From NCBI RefSeq assembly GCF_032854445.1, contig NC_088303.1:26331265-26357500 (forward strand): a stretch of DNA of 26,236 bases, written 5' to 3'. Position numbers and translations under genes: made by a program. Of the stretch, positions 21,101-26,236 are shown one piece after another (positions within the stretch are counted from its first letter, which is position 1; every line of letters starts with the position of its first letter). A model generated the notes under the pieces. That model did not search any database and had not been told where the DNA came from. It worked only from the letters and a program-made list of their open reading frames with translations. The stretch is from Liolophura sinensis (taxonomy: Eukaryota > Mollusca > Polyplacophora > Chitonida > Chitonidae).

Positions 21101-22849
21101 TCGTGTATCGTGTAAATACACGACTACGGCTTCATGGAACACCCATAAATTAAAAATTCATGGACAAGGAAAAATTGTGTTCACAAAAGAGCAGTATTCT
21201 CAGCTGTATGAACTCTATATACACTATATCTCATATATATCAACATATTCTCCATCATTTGACAGGCCGGAGATTACGTTGTTACATTAATGGACACCTA
21301 CGGAGCCAGCTTCTCTGTGCTCTTCGTCGCTGCCTCTGAGATGATTGCCATTATGTGGGTTTACCGTAAGTATTTTCCTTACTATAAATCTCTAAGTAAA
21401 TGATTGCCATTATGTGGGTTTACCGTAAGTATTTTCCTTGCTATAAATCTCGAAGTAAATGATTGCCATTATGTTGGTTTACCGTAAATATTTTCCTTAC
21501 TGTAAATCACCCAAGCAAATGATTGCCATTTTGTGGGTTTACCATATGTATTTTCTTTACTGTAAATCCCCCAAGCAAATGATTGCTTGATGGTTCCAGT
21601 ATGGCCTACCAACCAAATCGTATAGCCTAATTTAAAGATGTGGTGATAATACTAATGATTGAATGATGTAAAGATTAGTTAATCACAAATCACTAAAGGT
21701 AACTACTGTTTTGTTGCGTTTTCTAGGTGTGAATCGCTTTATGAACGATGTCAAGTATATGCTGGGTTACGCTCCTCATCCGGAACCATATTGGATTTTC
21801 TGCTGGGTCTTTGCGGCTCCAGTCCTTATCTTGGTAAGATCACTCGAATCTTAAATCTTATTTTACGTGAATGTGTTAATAGCCGAATCTTGAGTGTCGT
21901 ATTTCTAGCAGCGATGTCGTCAATCATTGTTGGTGAAAGTTAGTCTAAATGGACTTCAGTGCTTAACGAAAACAGATTTACGGTTCCGATCTGATGGTTG
22001 GAAAGTTTGTTTTATCTCTCTGAAGAGTATTATACAGTTAGTCGGATATGAATTCACATGTTTGGAACGACGTGTTGTTGGCTTACCTCATCATTAAATA
22101 ATGACTGCACCCGGCTAAGACTTAATACGCACTTACAGCTCTTTTTGTTAAACAAACCTTTGTTGTGATTTCAGCTTCTGCTCGGTTACACCTTCGCCCA
22201 GCATTCGCCTCCCACGTACCCAGATGAAAGTCAGTTCTCCACATCAGCTCAGGTGATTGGATGGTTGATCGCTGCTGTAGTCATGCTCCCAATCCCTGTC
22301 TGGGCCATCGTCAAAACCGTCATGGCGGGCGGAAATCCCTGCAAGGTAAGACTTCTGATTCAGAGTACGAATCACGCAAATTTCACTTTTCGCTCAACAT
22401 ATCCCAAAAATGTTCATGATAATTCTATACAAAGGAGGCCATGGGTTAGAGAAACTCTGGACACCGTATTTGGCAATTGAATTACTCGTAGAACTTTTTT
22501 TAGATTATTTAACGACAGTGTGATAAATAGTCAAACTCGAAAATTTGCAGTTTCATTAAAACAAAAATCAAAAAAACAAAAAAAGAAGATTTTTTGTGGA
22601 CATGGCATGGGAGACCTCTAATGGTCAGACCGAACCAGAATCCATTTAAATGAGGAATGAATAAATATTTGGTTGTTCTTCCTGAAAATTAAGTTAACCT
22701 AATGTCTGTTTCAGGCTTCCCGTCCTACTTCAGACTGGGGTCCTGCGTGTGGTTCTGGAAGCACTGATGCCTTGGATGCTCACCCGATGTATGCCCAAAG
22801 TAACGGTGCCAGCAAAGGAAAGGAAAACTTGGCATTCGATAGATATTAA
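9019..22849 (+). CDS. SLC6-family (NSS) amino-acid-type transporter, 15-exon gene
   Basis: Joined exons give a 705-residue, 12-TM LeuT-fold carrier, a usual length for the family. Visible landmarks: TM1 about residues 59-82 with [11 protein letters not shown]2 ending in [10 protein letters not shown]3 with YYN (Tyr147, the substrate-site Tyr of LeuT/SERT); enlarged EL2 (171-295); TM4-5 around [20 protein letters not shown]6 with [11 protein letters not shown]8 with LGLDS; C-terminal SDWGP. Gly70 replaces the Asp of monoamine carriers, which points to amino acid substrates. TM6 Phe395 sits where glycine transporters carry Trp, so strict glycine specificity is less likely. TM2 ([15 protein letters not shown]) and Asp422 look like nutrient amino acid transporters, while TM3 and the SDWGP tail look more like GlyT-type carriers. 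The exact substrate cannot be read from sequence. All 14 introns are GT-AG. Expected in the plasma membrane with cytoplasmic N and C termini. Only the exon 1 to exon 2 link is uncertain. Confidence 0.93.
9115..10655. other. Intron 1, left part: nothing recognised
   Basis: Very AT-rich sequence after the exon 1 donor, with no repeats, element ends or coherent open frame. It is treated as intron because both flanking exons are supported. A small alternative exon could hide here. Confidence 0.5.
10660..11380. repeat. Minisatellite, about 87-90 bp units, in intron 1
   Basis: Units are anchored on TTTTACGTTACACGTTGTACCA and on GACGTCGTATACTGATGG. Measured steps between anchors are 87, 89 and 90 bp (11062, 11149, 11238, 11328). 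Left-hand copies (10660-10790) are more diverged and are split from the rest by an inverted/direct repeat segment. Short open frames on both strands here are repeat shadows. Confidence 0.85.
10807..10924. repeat. Inverted and direct repeat inside the minisatellite
   Basis: GAAGTTACAAGTTCAAC (10807-10823) is inverted, with one mismatch, as GTTCAACTTGTAACTTC (10857-10873). The inverted form appears again at 10909-10924. This 140 bp block interrupts the 88 bp array and may be a small foldback insertion. Confidence 0.7.
11544..11558. repeat. A15 homopolymer
   Basis: Fifteen A residues within a purine-rich 80 bp stretch of intron 1. An 80-codon Lys-rich frame across it (11478-11720) matches no family and is not called as a gene. 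Confidence 0.9.
11776..11889. repeat. 23 bp tandem repeat, 5 copies
   Basis: The unit is close to GAAGCAAACATAGGCCCTAGATT. The GAAGC anchor recurs at 11789, 11812, 11835, 11858 and 11881, exactly 23 bp apart, with point differences only. Confidence 0.95.
11890..12760. other. Intron 1, middle part: nothing recognised
   Basis: AT-rich, with no repeat, element or coherent open frame found on either strand. Confidence 0.5.
12761..13075 (-). CDS. Unrecognised minus-strand open frame inside intron 1, doubtful
   Basis: A 104-codon frame whose leftmost start is TTG, not ATG. The first ATG (13037-13039) leaves 92 residues starting [19 protein letters not shown]. If read from the longer start, the N-terminus ([20 protein letters not shown]) looks like a signal peptide with a cleavage site after SWA. 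TTACTTTGTATTACCAG just before CGGCTG resembles a splice acceptor, so this could be a terminal exon of an unseen antisense gene. The mature part has only two cysteines and no motif I know. It could be chance. Confidence 0.18.
   Translation of the reverse strand: MYYQRLLQVFWIMTLCGLSNGSWAALDLSSSALNIPRDLVLKQSGRCVQTVVHGASCTLRQLKAETVDVAVSVIFSYAVRKDVGFRQLGLLIVQRLYELFSEEM
13080..14068. other. Intron 1, right-centre: nothing recognised
   Basis: No gene, repeat or element that I can support. The 87-codon frame at 13268-13531 shows no family resemblance. Confidence 0.45.
14069..14290. repeat. 23 bp tandem repeat, about 9 copies
   Basis: The unit is CAGATCGTATCTGTGTTGTTGTT. The CAG anchor recurs at 14188, 14211, 14234 and 14257 (23 bp steps); outer copies have lost or gained GTT triplets. 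Apparent protein frames (Leu-Leu-Phe-Arg-Ser-Tyr-Leu) are repeat artefacts. Confidence 0.93.
14291..15089. other. Intron 1, right part: nothing recognised
   Basis: AT-rich single-copy-looking sequence with a T run at about 14569-14577; no gene or element supported. Confidence 0.45.
15090..15220 (+). mobile_element. SINE fragment (3' half) in intron 1
   Basis: Matches the 3' part of the copies at 17443 and 19454: CTCTGCCCGGTTTCCTCCCA, CCATAATG, GTCGTATAAGTGAAATATTC, TTGAG, AACACCAA..AATAAAAG. The tRNA-like head is absent. It ends 155 bp before exon 2. Confidence 0.85.
15376..15538 (+). CDS. Transporter exon 2: TM1 and sodium-site signature
   Basis: Residues 33-86. A short acidic linker leads to the family hallmark [10 protein letters not shown] and then TM1 with [13 protein letters not shown] and ENGG. 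Asn73 and Val69 match sodium-site residues; Gly70 is at the position of the monoamine-binding Asp; Ser68 replaces the usual Ala (SERT Ala96). The acceptor is TACTTTCAG and the donor GGTAAGA, ending in phase 1. Intron 2 (610 bp) holds a 20 bp tandem repeat and a SINE fragment. Confidence 0.95.
15605..15724. repeat. 20 bp tandem repeat, 6 copies, in intron 2
   Basis: CATGCCATCAAAGCGTCGAT repeated head to tail with exact 20 bp spacing (15605, 15625, 15645, 15665, 15685, 15705). First and last copies read CATGTCACC; single substitutions elsewhere. A truncated seventh copy starts at 15725. Confidence 0.97.
15785..15917 (+). mobile_element. SINE fragment in intron 2
   Basis: GAGGTTTCCTCCCACCATAA, then CCGTTGTATGACTGAAATAT, TCTTGTTACGGCGTAAAACA and CCAATTAAATAAATGAATAA: a diverged 3' half of the same family, without a head, in the gene's orientation. 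Confidence 0.88.
16149..16280 (+). CDS. Transporter exon 3: TM2 and first cytoplasmic loop
   Basis: Residues 87-130. [19 protein letters not shown] then [18 protein letters not shown] form TM2 and IL1. Tyr93 is the conserved chloride-site Tyr (SERT Tyr121). The IGKPMY element resembles nutrient amino acid transporters. The acceptor is CTATTCAG and the donor GGTAAAG (phase 1). Intron 3 is 216 bp with nothing notable. Confidence 0.95.
16497..16624 (+). CDS. Transporter exon 4: TM3
   Basis: Residues 131-173. [20 protein letters not shown] starts TM3, which ends in LPWTTCPD at the extracellular face. Tyr147 matches the substrate-contacting TM3 Tyr of LeuT/SERT. Cys171 is the first cysteine of the conserved EL2 disulfide. 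The acceptor is a weak ATTCAAG, supported by exact frame and family alignment; the donor is GTAAGT in phase 0. Intron 4 (394 bp) shows no repeat or gene. Confidence 0.94.
17019..17365 (+). CDS. Transporter exon 5: enlarged Cys-rich extracellular loop 2
   Basis: Residues 174-288, the largest exon (347 nt), almost entirely EL2. With Cys171 from exon 4 the loop has eight cysteines (171, 181, 200, 211, 213, 228, 273, 277). Cys171/181 are placed like the conserved family disulfide. There are five N-glycosylation sequons, at Asn203, 223, 247, 263 and 270. It ends RRTAAEIYF, the usual lead-in to TM4. The acceptor is CATTGTAG and the donor GTAAGT in phase 2, so the apparent TAG after TTC is split by the intron. 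Intron 5 (781 bp) contains a full-length SINE. Confidence 0.93.
17443..17678 (+). mobile_element. Full-length tRNA-derived SINE in intron 5
   Basis: The head has a degenerate A-box region (GACCGAAGAGCCTCTC) and a good B box (GAGTTCAAGTCC) 45-50 nt later. The body has GGCCGTACGTGGGAAGGTC, the conserved TTTCCTCCCACAATAATGCT, the tail GAAATATTCTTGAGTACGGC, GTAAAACACCAAT and terminal AATA repeats. About 236 bp, sense to the transporter. Confidence 0.9.
18147..18279 (+). CDS. Transporter exon 6: TM4
   Basis: Residues 289-333. [19 protein letters not shown] precedes TM4, then [10 protein letters not shown], a highly conserved cytoplasmic turn of the family. It opens with the last base of split codon Tyr289 and closes in phase 0 at GTAAGA. 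Intron 6 (359 bp) has no recognisable element. Confidence 0.95.
18639..18773 (+). CDS. Transporter exon 7: TM5
   Basis: Residues 334-378. [20 protein letters not shown] is the TM5 hallmark. [20 protein letters not shown] and LLELD form extracellular loop 3. The acceptor is GTTGCCAG and the donor GTAAGT, both phase 0. Intron 7 (468 bp) includes a degenerate SINE-like stretch. Confidence 0.96.
19156..19210 (+). mobile_element. Degenerate SINE-like stretch in intron 7
   Basis: GGTTTCCTCCGTCCATAAAC followed by ATGAAATATTCGTTCGTACT reads like a decayed 3' half of the same SINE. It ends 31 bp before exon 8. Confidence 0.45.
19242..19345 (+). CDS. Transporter exon 8: TM6, unwound substrate site
   Basis: Residues 379-412. 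[19 protein letters not shown] then [15 protein letters not shown]. Gln386 and Ser390 match SERT Gln332 and Ser336 (chloride and sodium-1 sites). The unwound segment reads SVSFG instead of GPGFG. Phe395 sits where glycine transporters have Trp. The donor GTAAGT splits the Thr413 codon (phase 2). Intron 8 (365 bp) carries a nearly full-length SINE. Confidence 0.96.
19454..19666 (+). mobile_element. Nearly full-length SINE in intron 8
   Basis: The head has AGGAGCCTCTCACCAATTCG and the B box GAGTTCAAGTCG. The body has GGCCGTATGTGGGAAGGTC, but a 20-25 bp piece present in the 17443 copy (GATGGTCGTAGG...) is missing. Tail GAAATATTCTTGAGTACGGC with AATAAA repeats. Sense to the gene, 44 bp before exon 9. 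Confidence 0.9.
19711..19835 (+). CDS. Transporter exon 9: TM7
   Basis: Residues 413-454. [17 protein letters not shown] then [15 protein letters not shown]. Asp422 occupies the position of SERT Asn368/LeuT Asn286, a sodium-1 and chloride-site ligand; Ser426 matches SERT Ser372. The acceptor is CTCGTTACAG and the donor GTGAGT (phase 1). Intron 9 is 342 bp with no element seen. Confidence 0.95.
20178..20290 (+). CDS. Transporter exon 10: EL4 and TM8
   Basis: Residues 455-492. [17 protein letters not shown] is the conserved EL4/TM8 lead-in, and the exon ends [10 protein letters not shown]. Leu487, Asp490 and Ser491 match the sodium-2 ligands Leu434, Asp437 and Ser438 of SERT. The acceptor is TCTCTGCAG and the donor GTAAGT (phase 0). 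Intron 10 is 218 bp. Confidence 0.96.
20509..20637 (+). CDS. Transporter exon 11: TM9
   Basis: Residues 493-535. [20 protein letters not shown] then TM9, ending ALPCTTP. The E..LT...DE pattern after TM8 is typical of the family. The acceptor is GGTTGCAG and the donor GTAAGC. Intron 11 (628 bp) contains a SINE copy lacking its usual tail. Confidence 0.95.
20979..21150 (+). mobile_element. SINE with disrupted tail in intron 11
   Basis: ATGCGGTCGTTGTGAGTTCA, AGCCCAG, GCCGTACGTGGGAGGTC, CCACCATAATGCTAGCCGCA and GTCGTGTA match the family. The usual GAAATATTCTTGAG segment is then replaced by a sequence forming a small hairpin (AGTCGTGTA / TACACGACT, 9 bp arms) before CTACGGC and AACACCCATAAAT. Confidence 0.8.
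21266..21365 (+). CDS. Transporter exon 12: TM10
   Basis: Residues 536-568. [20 protein letters not shown] then EMIAIMWVY. It ends in phase 1 at CCGTAAGT, splitting Arg569. The last 25 nt of this exon and the first 34 nt of intron 12 form the first unit of a 59-60 bp tandem duplication (see 21341-21590). The first donor is the right one, since it alone joins exon 13 in frame without a stop. Confidence 0.94.
21341..21590 (+). repeat. Tandem duplication of the exon 12/intron 12 junction
   Basis: A 59-60 bp unit spans the last 25 nt of exon 12 (ATGATTGCCATTATGTGGGT...) plus the first 34 nt of the intron. It is repeated at 21341, 21400, 21459 and 21519, with a partial fifth copy at 21579. Copy 2 preserves the donor CCGTAAGT exactly, copy 3 has CCGTAAAT, and copy 4 has lost it (CCATATGT). 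Confidence 0.97.
21727..21833 (+). CDS. Transporter exon 13: TM11
   Basis: Residues 569-604. [17 protein letters not shown] then [15 protein letters not shown]. The R.NRF..D...MLG..P...YW...W pattern is a strong family match. The acceptor is GTTTTCTAG and the donor GTAAGA in phase 0. Intron 13 (341 bp) is unremarkable. Confidence 0.95.
22175..22345 (+). CDS. Transporter exon 14: end of TM11, EL6 and TM12
   Basis: Residues 605-661. LLLGYTFAQ, then a polar stretch with [10 protein letters not shown], then [18 protein letters not shown] and [13 protein letters not shown], the final membrane segment and the start of the cytoplasmic C-tail. The acceptor is GTGATTTCAG and the donor GGTAAGA in phase 0. 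Intron 14 (369 bp) contains an A-rich run near 22555-22590. Confidence 0.95.
22715..22849 (+). CDS. Transporter exon 15: cytoplasmic C-terminus and stop
   Basis: Residues 662-705, starting [15 protein letters not shown]. The P..DWGP motif is the conserved post-TM12 element of amino-acid and GABA-type members. The tail is polar and ends ENLAFDRY followed by TAA. The last three residues, DRY, have the loose form of a class III PDZ ligand (acidic-x-hydrophobic), a weak hint only. The acceptor is CTGTTTCAG. Confidence 0.94.
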   Translation, partial: ASRPTSDWGPACGSGSTDALDAHPMYAQSNGASKGKENLAFDRY

Positions 22850-23935
22850 CCCTTGCATAAAGTGTTTATCTGGACATTTTTTAAAAAGGTGTGAATTTCC
22901 GAACGGAGTCTCGTGGCAGTGATCAACCGAAATGTCAGATCTCCAGATTACATACGTGATAGGATTACCTCTTTCTGTGTATCTGTTCACCGACGCAACA
23001 TTTTTGTGCTTTATCATGACGCTCGCAGTCTCACACAGACTACACACATTCTTCATACGTCATGGGTGATAAACGTGACTTCATATCGGGAAAGTGTGAT
23101 GTCACACAACACAAGATATCAGTTCAGCTTATCTTATTGTGTAAATATGACTTCAGTGGAATCTACAGATCCCTTTTCATCAGCAACAGTTTTAAAAGTA
23201 ACTTTAATGCTTTTAAATGTGTTGTTAGGCATGCTTTTGTGCACTATGCTGATCTTTTCTTCATTTGCTCATTTGTTAGTTCCTATTTTTAGTTTATATA
23301 TATTTTTAGCCTATCTGTTTTGAGAAATGGGGCTGGTCCACACTGTGAATGACAGATGTAAAAAAGACTGATAATCATCTACCTTACTTTTATATAAACT
23401 GTATATATTCTGTTAATTATTAATTCTAATTCAAGTCAGCATGGTTTACAATATCCTCCCACTGTTTTATAACATTCCATGTTTGATTCTCCATACTAAA
23501 ACGTTTATGTAAATCAGGGTTGTTCAATATGCCACAAAACCGGAGAATATATTTGACGATTTGAATTTTCTCCGAATTAGAGGCATCTTCATTGACAAAG
23601 CGTGTGAATAGCCTAAATATAATAGGCCATAGTTTCCACATCTAGGTACGCATTATCATCATATTTGTTGTCCATAAATTTTATACTCTTTAGTGTTCCA
23701 TTTGTTATATTGAAGTACGTACATATATGTACATGTTTTATATAAGTTTATTTTAAAAACATTCCCTAATTCTCAAAAACTATCGGGTGTTTAAGATGAG
23801 GTTACAGATCGTGTTCTGCAGAATTAACACGAACTGAGTGGAAGAAAGTTTATTTTTAAAAAGGAAACTGTTTACATTCCATTTTTATAGATAAATTTTG
23901 TATTTGTAAATAAAATAATAATTCAGATTACATCA
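22850..23935 (+). other. Probable 3' UTR of the transporter
   Basis: AT-rich, no conserved coding frame in continuation, bounded by the TAA and by the first canonical AATAAA downstream. Short open frames on both strands here (for example 22913-23323 +, 23426-23641 -) match nothing I recognise. The minus-strand 71-codon frame at 23426-23641 has a true ATG. I considered a LINE C-terminal remnant for it but cannot support that. Confidence 0.5.
23909..23914 (+). promoter_or_regulatory. Polyadenylation signal AATAAA
   Basis: First canonical AATAAA after the stop codon, followed within 40 nt by a T/G-rich stretch (GGTTTTATCCGTTTGT), the usual downstream element. It implies a 3' UTR of about 1.1 kb. 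The AATAAA copies at 24520-24535 belong to a SINE tail and are less likely. Confidence 0.5.
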
Positions 23936-24069
23936 TGGTTTTATCCGTTTGTCACATGTTAAATTCTGGTTGGTAAGGCCGTGTGTGAGCTCTGAAGTCG
24001 ATATTTGCTCACAGTAATTCGGCTTTGTGTTTTAACATGATGGTACTATCCACAGTCTACCTCTCCAGT
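23936..24069. other. Spacer after the transporter
   Basis: Short AT-rich spacer between the poly(A) signal and the composite SINE; nothing recognised. Confidence 0.4.
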
Positions 24070-24537
24070 TGACCCCTTCACTGGCCTAATGGTGAGAGCA
24101 TCCGCTTCAAAGTCTGGAGAAATGGGATCAAACCCGTTTCGGGTCATACCAAAGACTTCAAAAATGTCACTTTTTGCTGCCTCGCTTGGCGCACAGCACT
24201 GACAGGTTATAGCAAGGAAAGAGGACTGGTTGTGACTGGGCGGGACTGTCATGTTCAGTGTCTTCGGCATTGCATTTCAGTGGCAGCAGCAGTTTGGCGG
24301 TATGGGCTCGACGTGCCACAAGAAAACAGAGTATCTATGTACACACAACTGATGACTCCTCGTCATATGGCTATGACGAAAAGCCCAAACCATCTACAGG
24401 CTACCTATATGCTTGTCCTGGTGTACGATATGTCACTGATTGTTGCCACACTGGGGATTAAACCATAGTCATTTATTCATTTATGCTGAAATATTCTTGA
24501 GTACGGCGTAAAACACCAATGAAATAAATAAATAAAT
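24070..24537 (+). mobile_element. Composite tRNA-derived SINE, about 468 bp
   Basis: The tRNA-like head has A box TGGCCTAATGGTGAGAGC (24082-24099) and a B-box-like GGGATCAAACCC (24124-24135), with a 5' acceptor-like GACCCCTTCACTGG. The body (24170-24300) matches the minus-strand fragment at 1718-1862. The final 40 bp, GAAATATTCTTGAGTACGGC then GTAAAACACCAATGAAATAA, is the same tail as the intronic SINEs, although head and body differ. Short open frames inside are not genes. Confidence 0.85.
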
Positions 24538-25940
24538 TTTTCATTTATGCAATTCTAATAACATGAAACCAGGAACCAGGTGGTAACAAGGAAGTGCACG
24601 TTGTCAACAACGCGGGGAACTGTGGGATATTTGATTTCTCATCGTAGGGTTAGTGAAGAGCTGTTTGGTGTGGCATCTCGAAAATGAAATCCAAAGTCTC
24701 AGATTAATCTAAGATTAAGAGTTAATACTGCACATAGAGCTAATTTTTACAAGGCCTTCGAGCAATCGTTCTCCGGCAGATGGATTTCTCTTCAGTCCTC
24801 CGCCAGGTTATAATTACCTTTGCCATGGAGCTTACAATTTTCTGTCTGTTCCTGAGTTTGTGCGGATTCGGATAATTTCGGTGGTGATACGAAAGGATTT
24901 ATTACTATCGACAAATAGGACAGAAATGCTAATTAAATTGCGAAAAATTTTACATTTGGCTGTGGCGAAGGGTTTATTATATAACAGTAGTTATTATTAT
25001 ATTACAGTATTATTAAGGCTTGTCCTTTTCGTCGATTAAGAAATCAAATACATGTATAATCAGCGGTGGATCTGGACATGGGCTGAGAGCAGGGGGCAGG
25101 ATACGGGAGAGGGACTTTCGATCCTCCTGTTCATGGCTTGGAAGCCCCCAAATTTTTCACCTACATAACGTCATATAAACTAAAACAAATGTAAATCTCT
25201 ACATGGTAGCTTTTTTTAGAACGTTTCCTTGGGTTCACGTAAAAGTTAAAATAATGTTGTTCCACAGGTATCTCGTTAAATATTCAAGGAATCTGTTTTG
25301 ATATATTGCCACCATAAGTTGAGAGCTGTGCAGAGAAGACTGTTTTGTTGCAGATTGACGCGCAGTGTCATTACAAAGCCATACCGTATTGCTAAGAGTA
25401 TGTCTTCGTTACTGTAAGTTGTACATGTATCCCGTACACTGGCGTTTGTGTACTAGGCCATACACTCTTATGGGGTAGATATCATGGGCTGGGAAGTTTT
25501 TAAAATAATTTTTAACTCTGACTTCAGCTCTGTTCCCCACAGTGACTTCGTTAGTTCACTGTACTATGAAGAATGCATGAGAGTCTTGGGCGGAAATTCG
25601 GATTTTGAACTTGCCAAACATGACAAACTGATCACCTTATAAAGTTTATGTTTTACATATGAAGACAAACGTCAACCGAAACAAAACTTTGACAGCACGT
25701 AGAAATACACAAATGGAAGTTTCAGTAAAGATATTTTCTGGTTAACGCTGGTCTTCACACTGTAAATTAAAAACTCAGCGCCTCCTTTAAACAAAAATTT
25801 GGCGTTTTTGATCGGGAGAGCATCTTTAGCGGATGCCAAACATTTCTTTGCTGGCCATATAACTTGTATGGATGCTTCGACCAAGTTTTACACATCTGAT
25901 CTGAAAATTTACATAACTGTGCTGGGATTTTGAAATTTGC
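24538..25940. other. Gene-free right flank
   Basis: No gene, repeat or RNA gene supported on either strand. The 70-codon minus frame at 25672-25884 matches nothing known. Confidence 0.45.
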
Positions 25941-26053
25941 AGAGTGAGTGCTTGGGGGTTAACGTCGTACTTAACATTTTTTCAGTCATATGACGACGAA
26001 GGAATCCTTGGAGTGCATATGATGTGCCTCCTTGTTGCAGGACAGATTTCTAC
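25941..26053 (-). mobile_element. SINE 3' part with alternative tail, minus orientation
   Basis: Reverse complement reads TTCGTCGTCATATGACTGAA, AAAATGTTAAGTACGACGTT, AACCCCCAAGCACTCACTC. It is the same tail plan as ATAAGTGAAATATTCTTGAG, TACGGCGTAAAACACCAAT, but ends in CACTCACTC instead of AATA repeats. The upstream part (AACAAGGAGGCACATCATAT) is not shared with the other copies in the window. Confidence 0.7.
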
Positions 26054-26195
26054 AGGAAATTTGCAGATCATCCCGCTATCCGTGCTCGTAGGGCCTTGGT
26101 GAGAGAACAGTGTGGCCGTTAACGCAGCCTAAAATTAGCTCAAGATTGTTTCTCCTTCTAGTGGGATGTGCGTCACACGTGGCAAATTTCGTCAA

Positions 26196-26236
26196 TAAAT
26201 TGCTGAGGATCTCTGGTTTACGCCGGTCACTTCGGT
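26196..26236 (+). mobile_element. Possible SINE middle segment cut by the window end
   Basis: TCTGGTTTACGCCGGTCACT, TCGGT resembles the segment (GGTTTCCTCCGGGCTTTACCC) just before the conserved TTTCCTCCCAC block of the intronic SINEs. Only about 40 bp are visible, so the call is tentative. Confidence 0.25.

Noticed and set aside
20281-21265. Frame break between exons 10-12 as a sign of a pseudogene
   Set aside because: All breaks coincide with GT-AG introns of matching phase; the spliced frame is intact.
22913-23323. 136-codon plus-strand frame after the transporter stop
   Set aside because: Falls in the probable 3' UTR, has no conserved motif, and its hydrophobic end reads an AT-rich stretch.
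23426-23641. 71-codon minus-strand frame as a LINE reverse transcriptase C-terminus
   Set aside because: It has a true ATG and a vaguely similar Phe/Leu/Lys pattern, but there is no upstream RT domain and no recognisable motif.
24070-24165. tRNA gene
   Set aside because: A and B boxes are present, but the cloverleaf is degenerate, the B box is mutated, and the segment continues into a SINE body and tail.
24046-24468. Open frames of 67-78 codons on both strands
   Set aside because: They lie entirely within the composite SINE.

Overview
This is a eukaryotic nuclear window, AT-rich and repeat-laden. One multi-exon gene on the + strand is the only gene I can support well: a sodium-dependent amino-acid-type transporter of the SLC6 (neurotransmitter:sodium symporter) family. 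It has 15 coding exons from an ATG at 9019 to a TAA at 22847-22849. Every intron is GT-AG, every junction keeps frame, and the spliced coding sequence is 2118 nt (705 residues plus stop). The host is probably a mollusc or a close lophotrochozoan. This rests on short dispersed elements whose 3' tails (GAAATATTCTTGAGTACGGC... ending in AATA repeats, and an alternative tail ending in ACTC repeats) I remember as common in molluscan genomes. That is memory, not a database result.

Layout. 1-1538 has nothing recognisable. 1552-1705 is an ATGT microsatellite, followed by a minus-strand SINE fragment (1718-1862) and a 1.7 kb minisatellite of 40-43 bp units (about 1905-3625) with no stop codons in any forward frame. 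A near-perfect 32 bp inverted repeat with a 4 nt loop lies at 3778-3845. Degenerate repeats cover 4030-4610. From 4611 to 8947 there is no supported gene, only a CGCG palindrome, simple repeats and one unexplained 173-182 codon open frame (7803-8324). A TATA-like box (8948) precedes exon 1 (9019-9114). Intron 1 (6.3 kb) carries three minisatellites (about 88 bp, 23 bp and another 23 bp unit), a weak minus-strand open frame and a SINE fragment. Exons 2-15 are packed into 15376-22849 with introns of 0.2-0.8 kb. Five of these introns contain SINE copies or SINE-like fragments, all in the sense orientation. The 3' UTR probably runs to an AATAAA at 23909. Downstream lie a composite tRNA-derived SINE (24070-24537), gene-free DNA and a minus-strand SINE with a different tail (25941-26053).

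The transporter has all 12 expected membrane segments, the TM1 sodium-site signature GLGNVWRFP, the chloride-site residues Tyr93, Gln386, Ser390 and Ser426, and Gly70 where monoamine carriers have Asp. It probably moves a free amino acid across the plasma membrane, coupled to Na+ (and probably Cl-). Three features stand out: an enlarged second extracellular loop with eight cysteines and five glycosylation sequons; Asp422 at a sodium/chloride-site position that is usually Asn; and a four- to five-fold tandem duplication of the exon 12/intron 12 boundary that creates decoy splice donors. I found no evidence for an operon, CRISPR array, phage or other multi-gene system.
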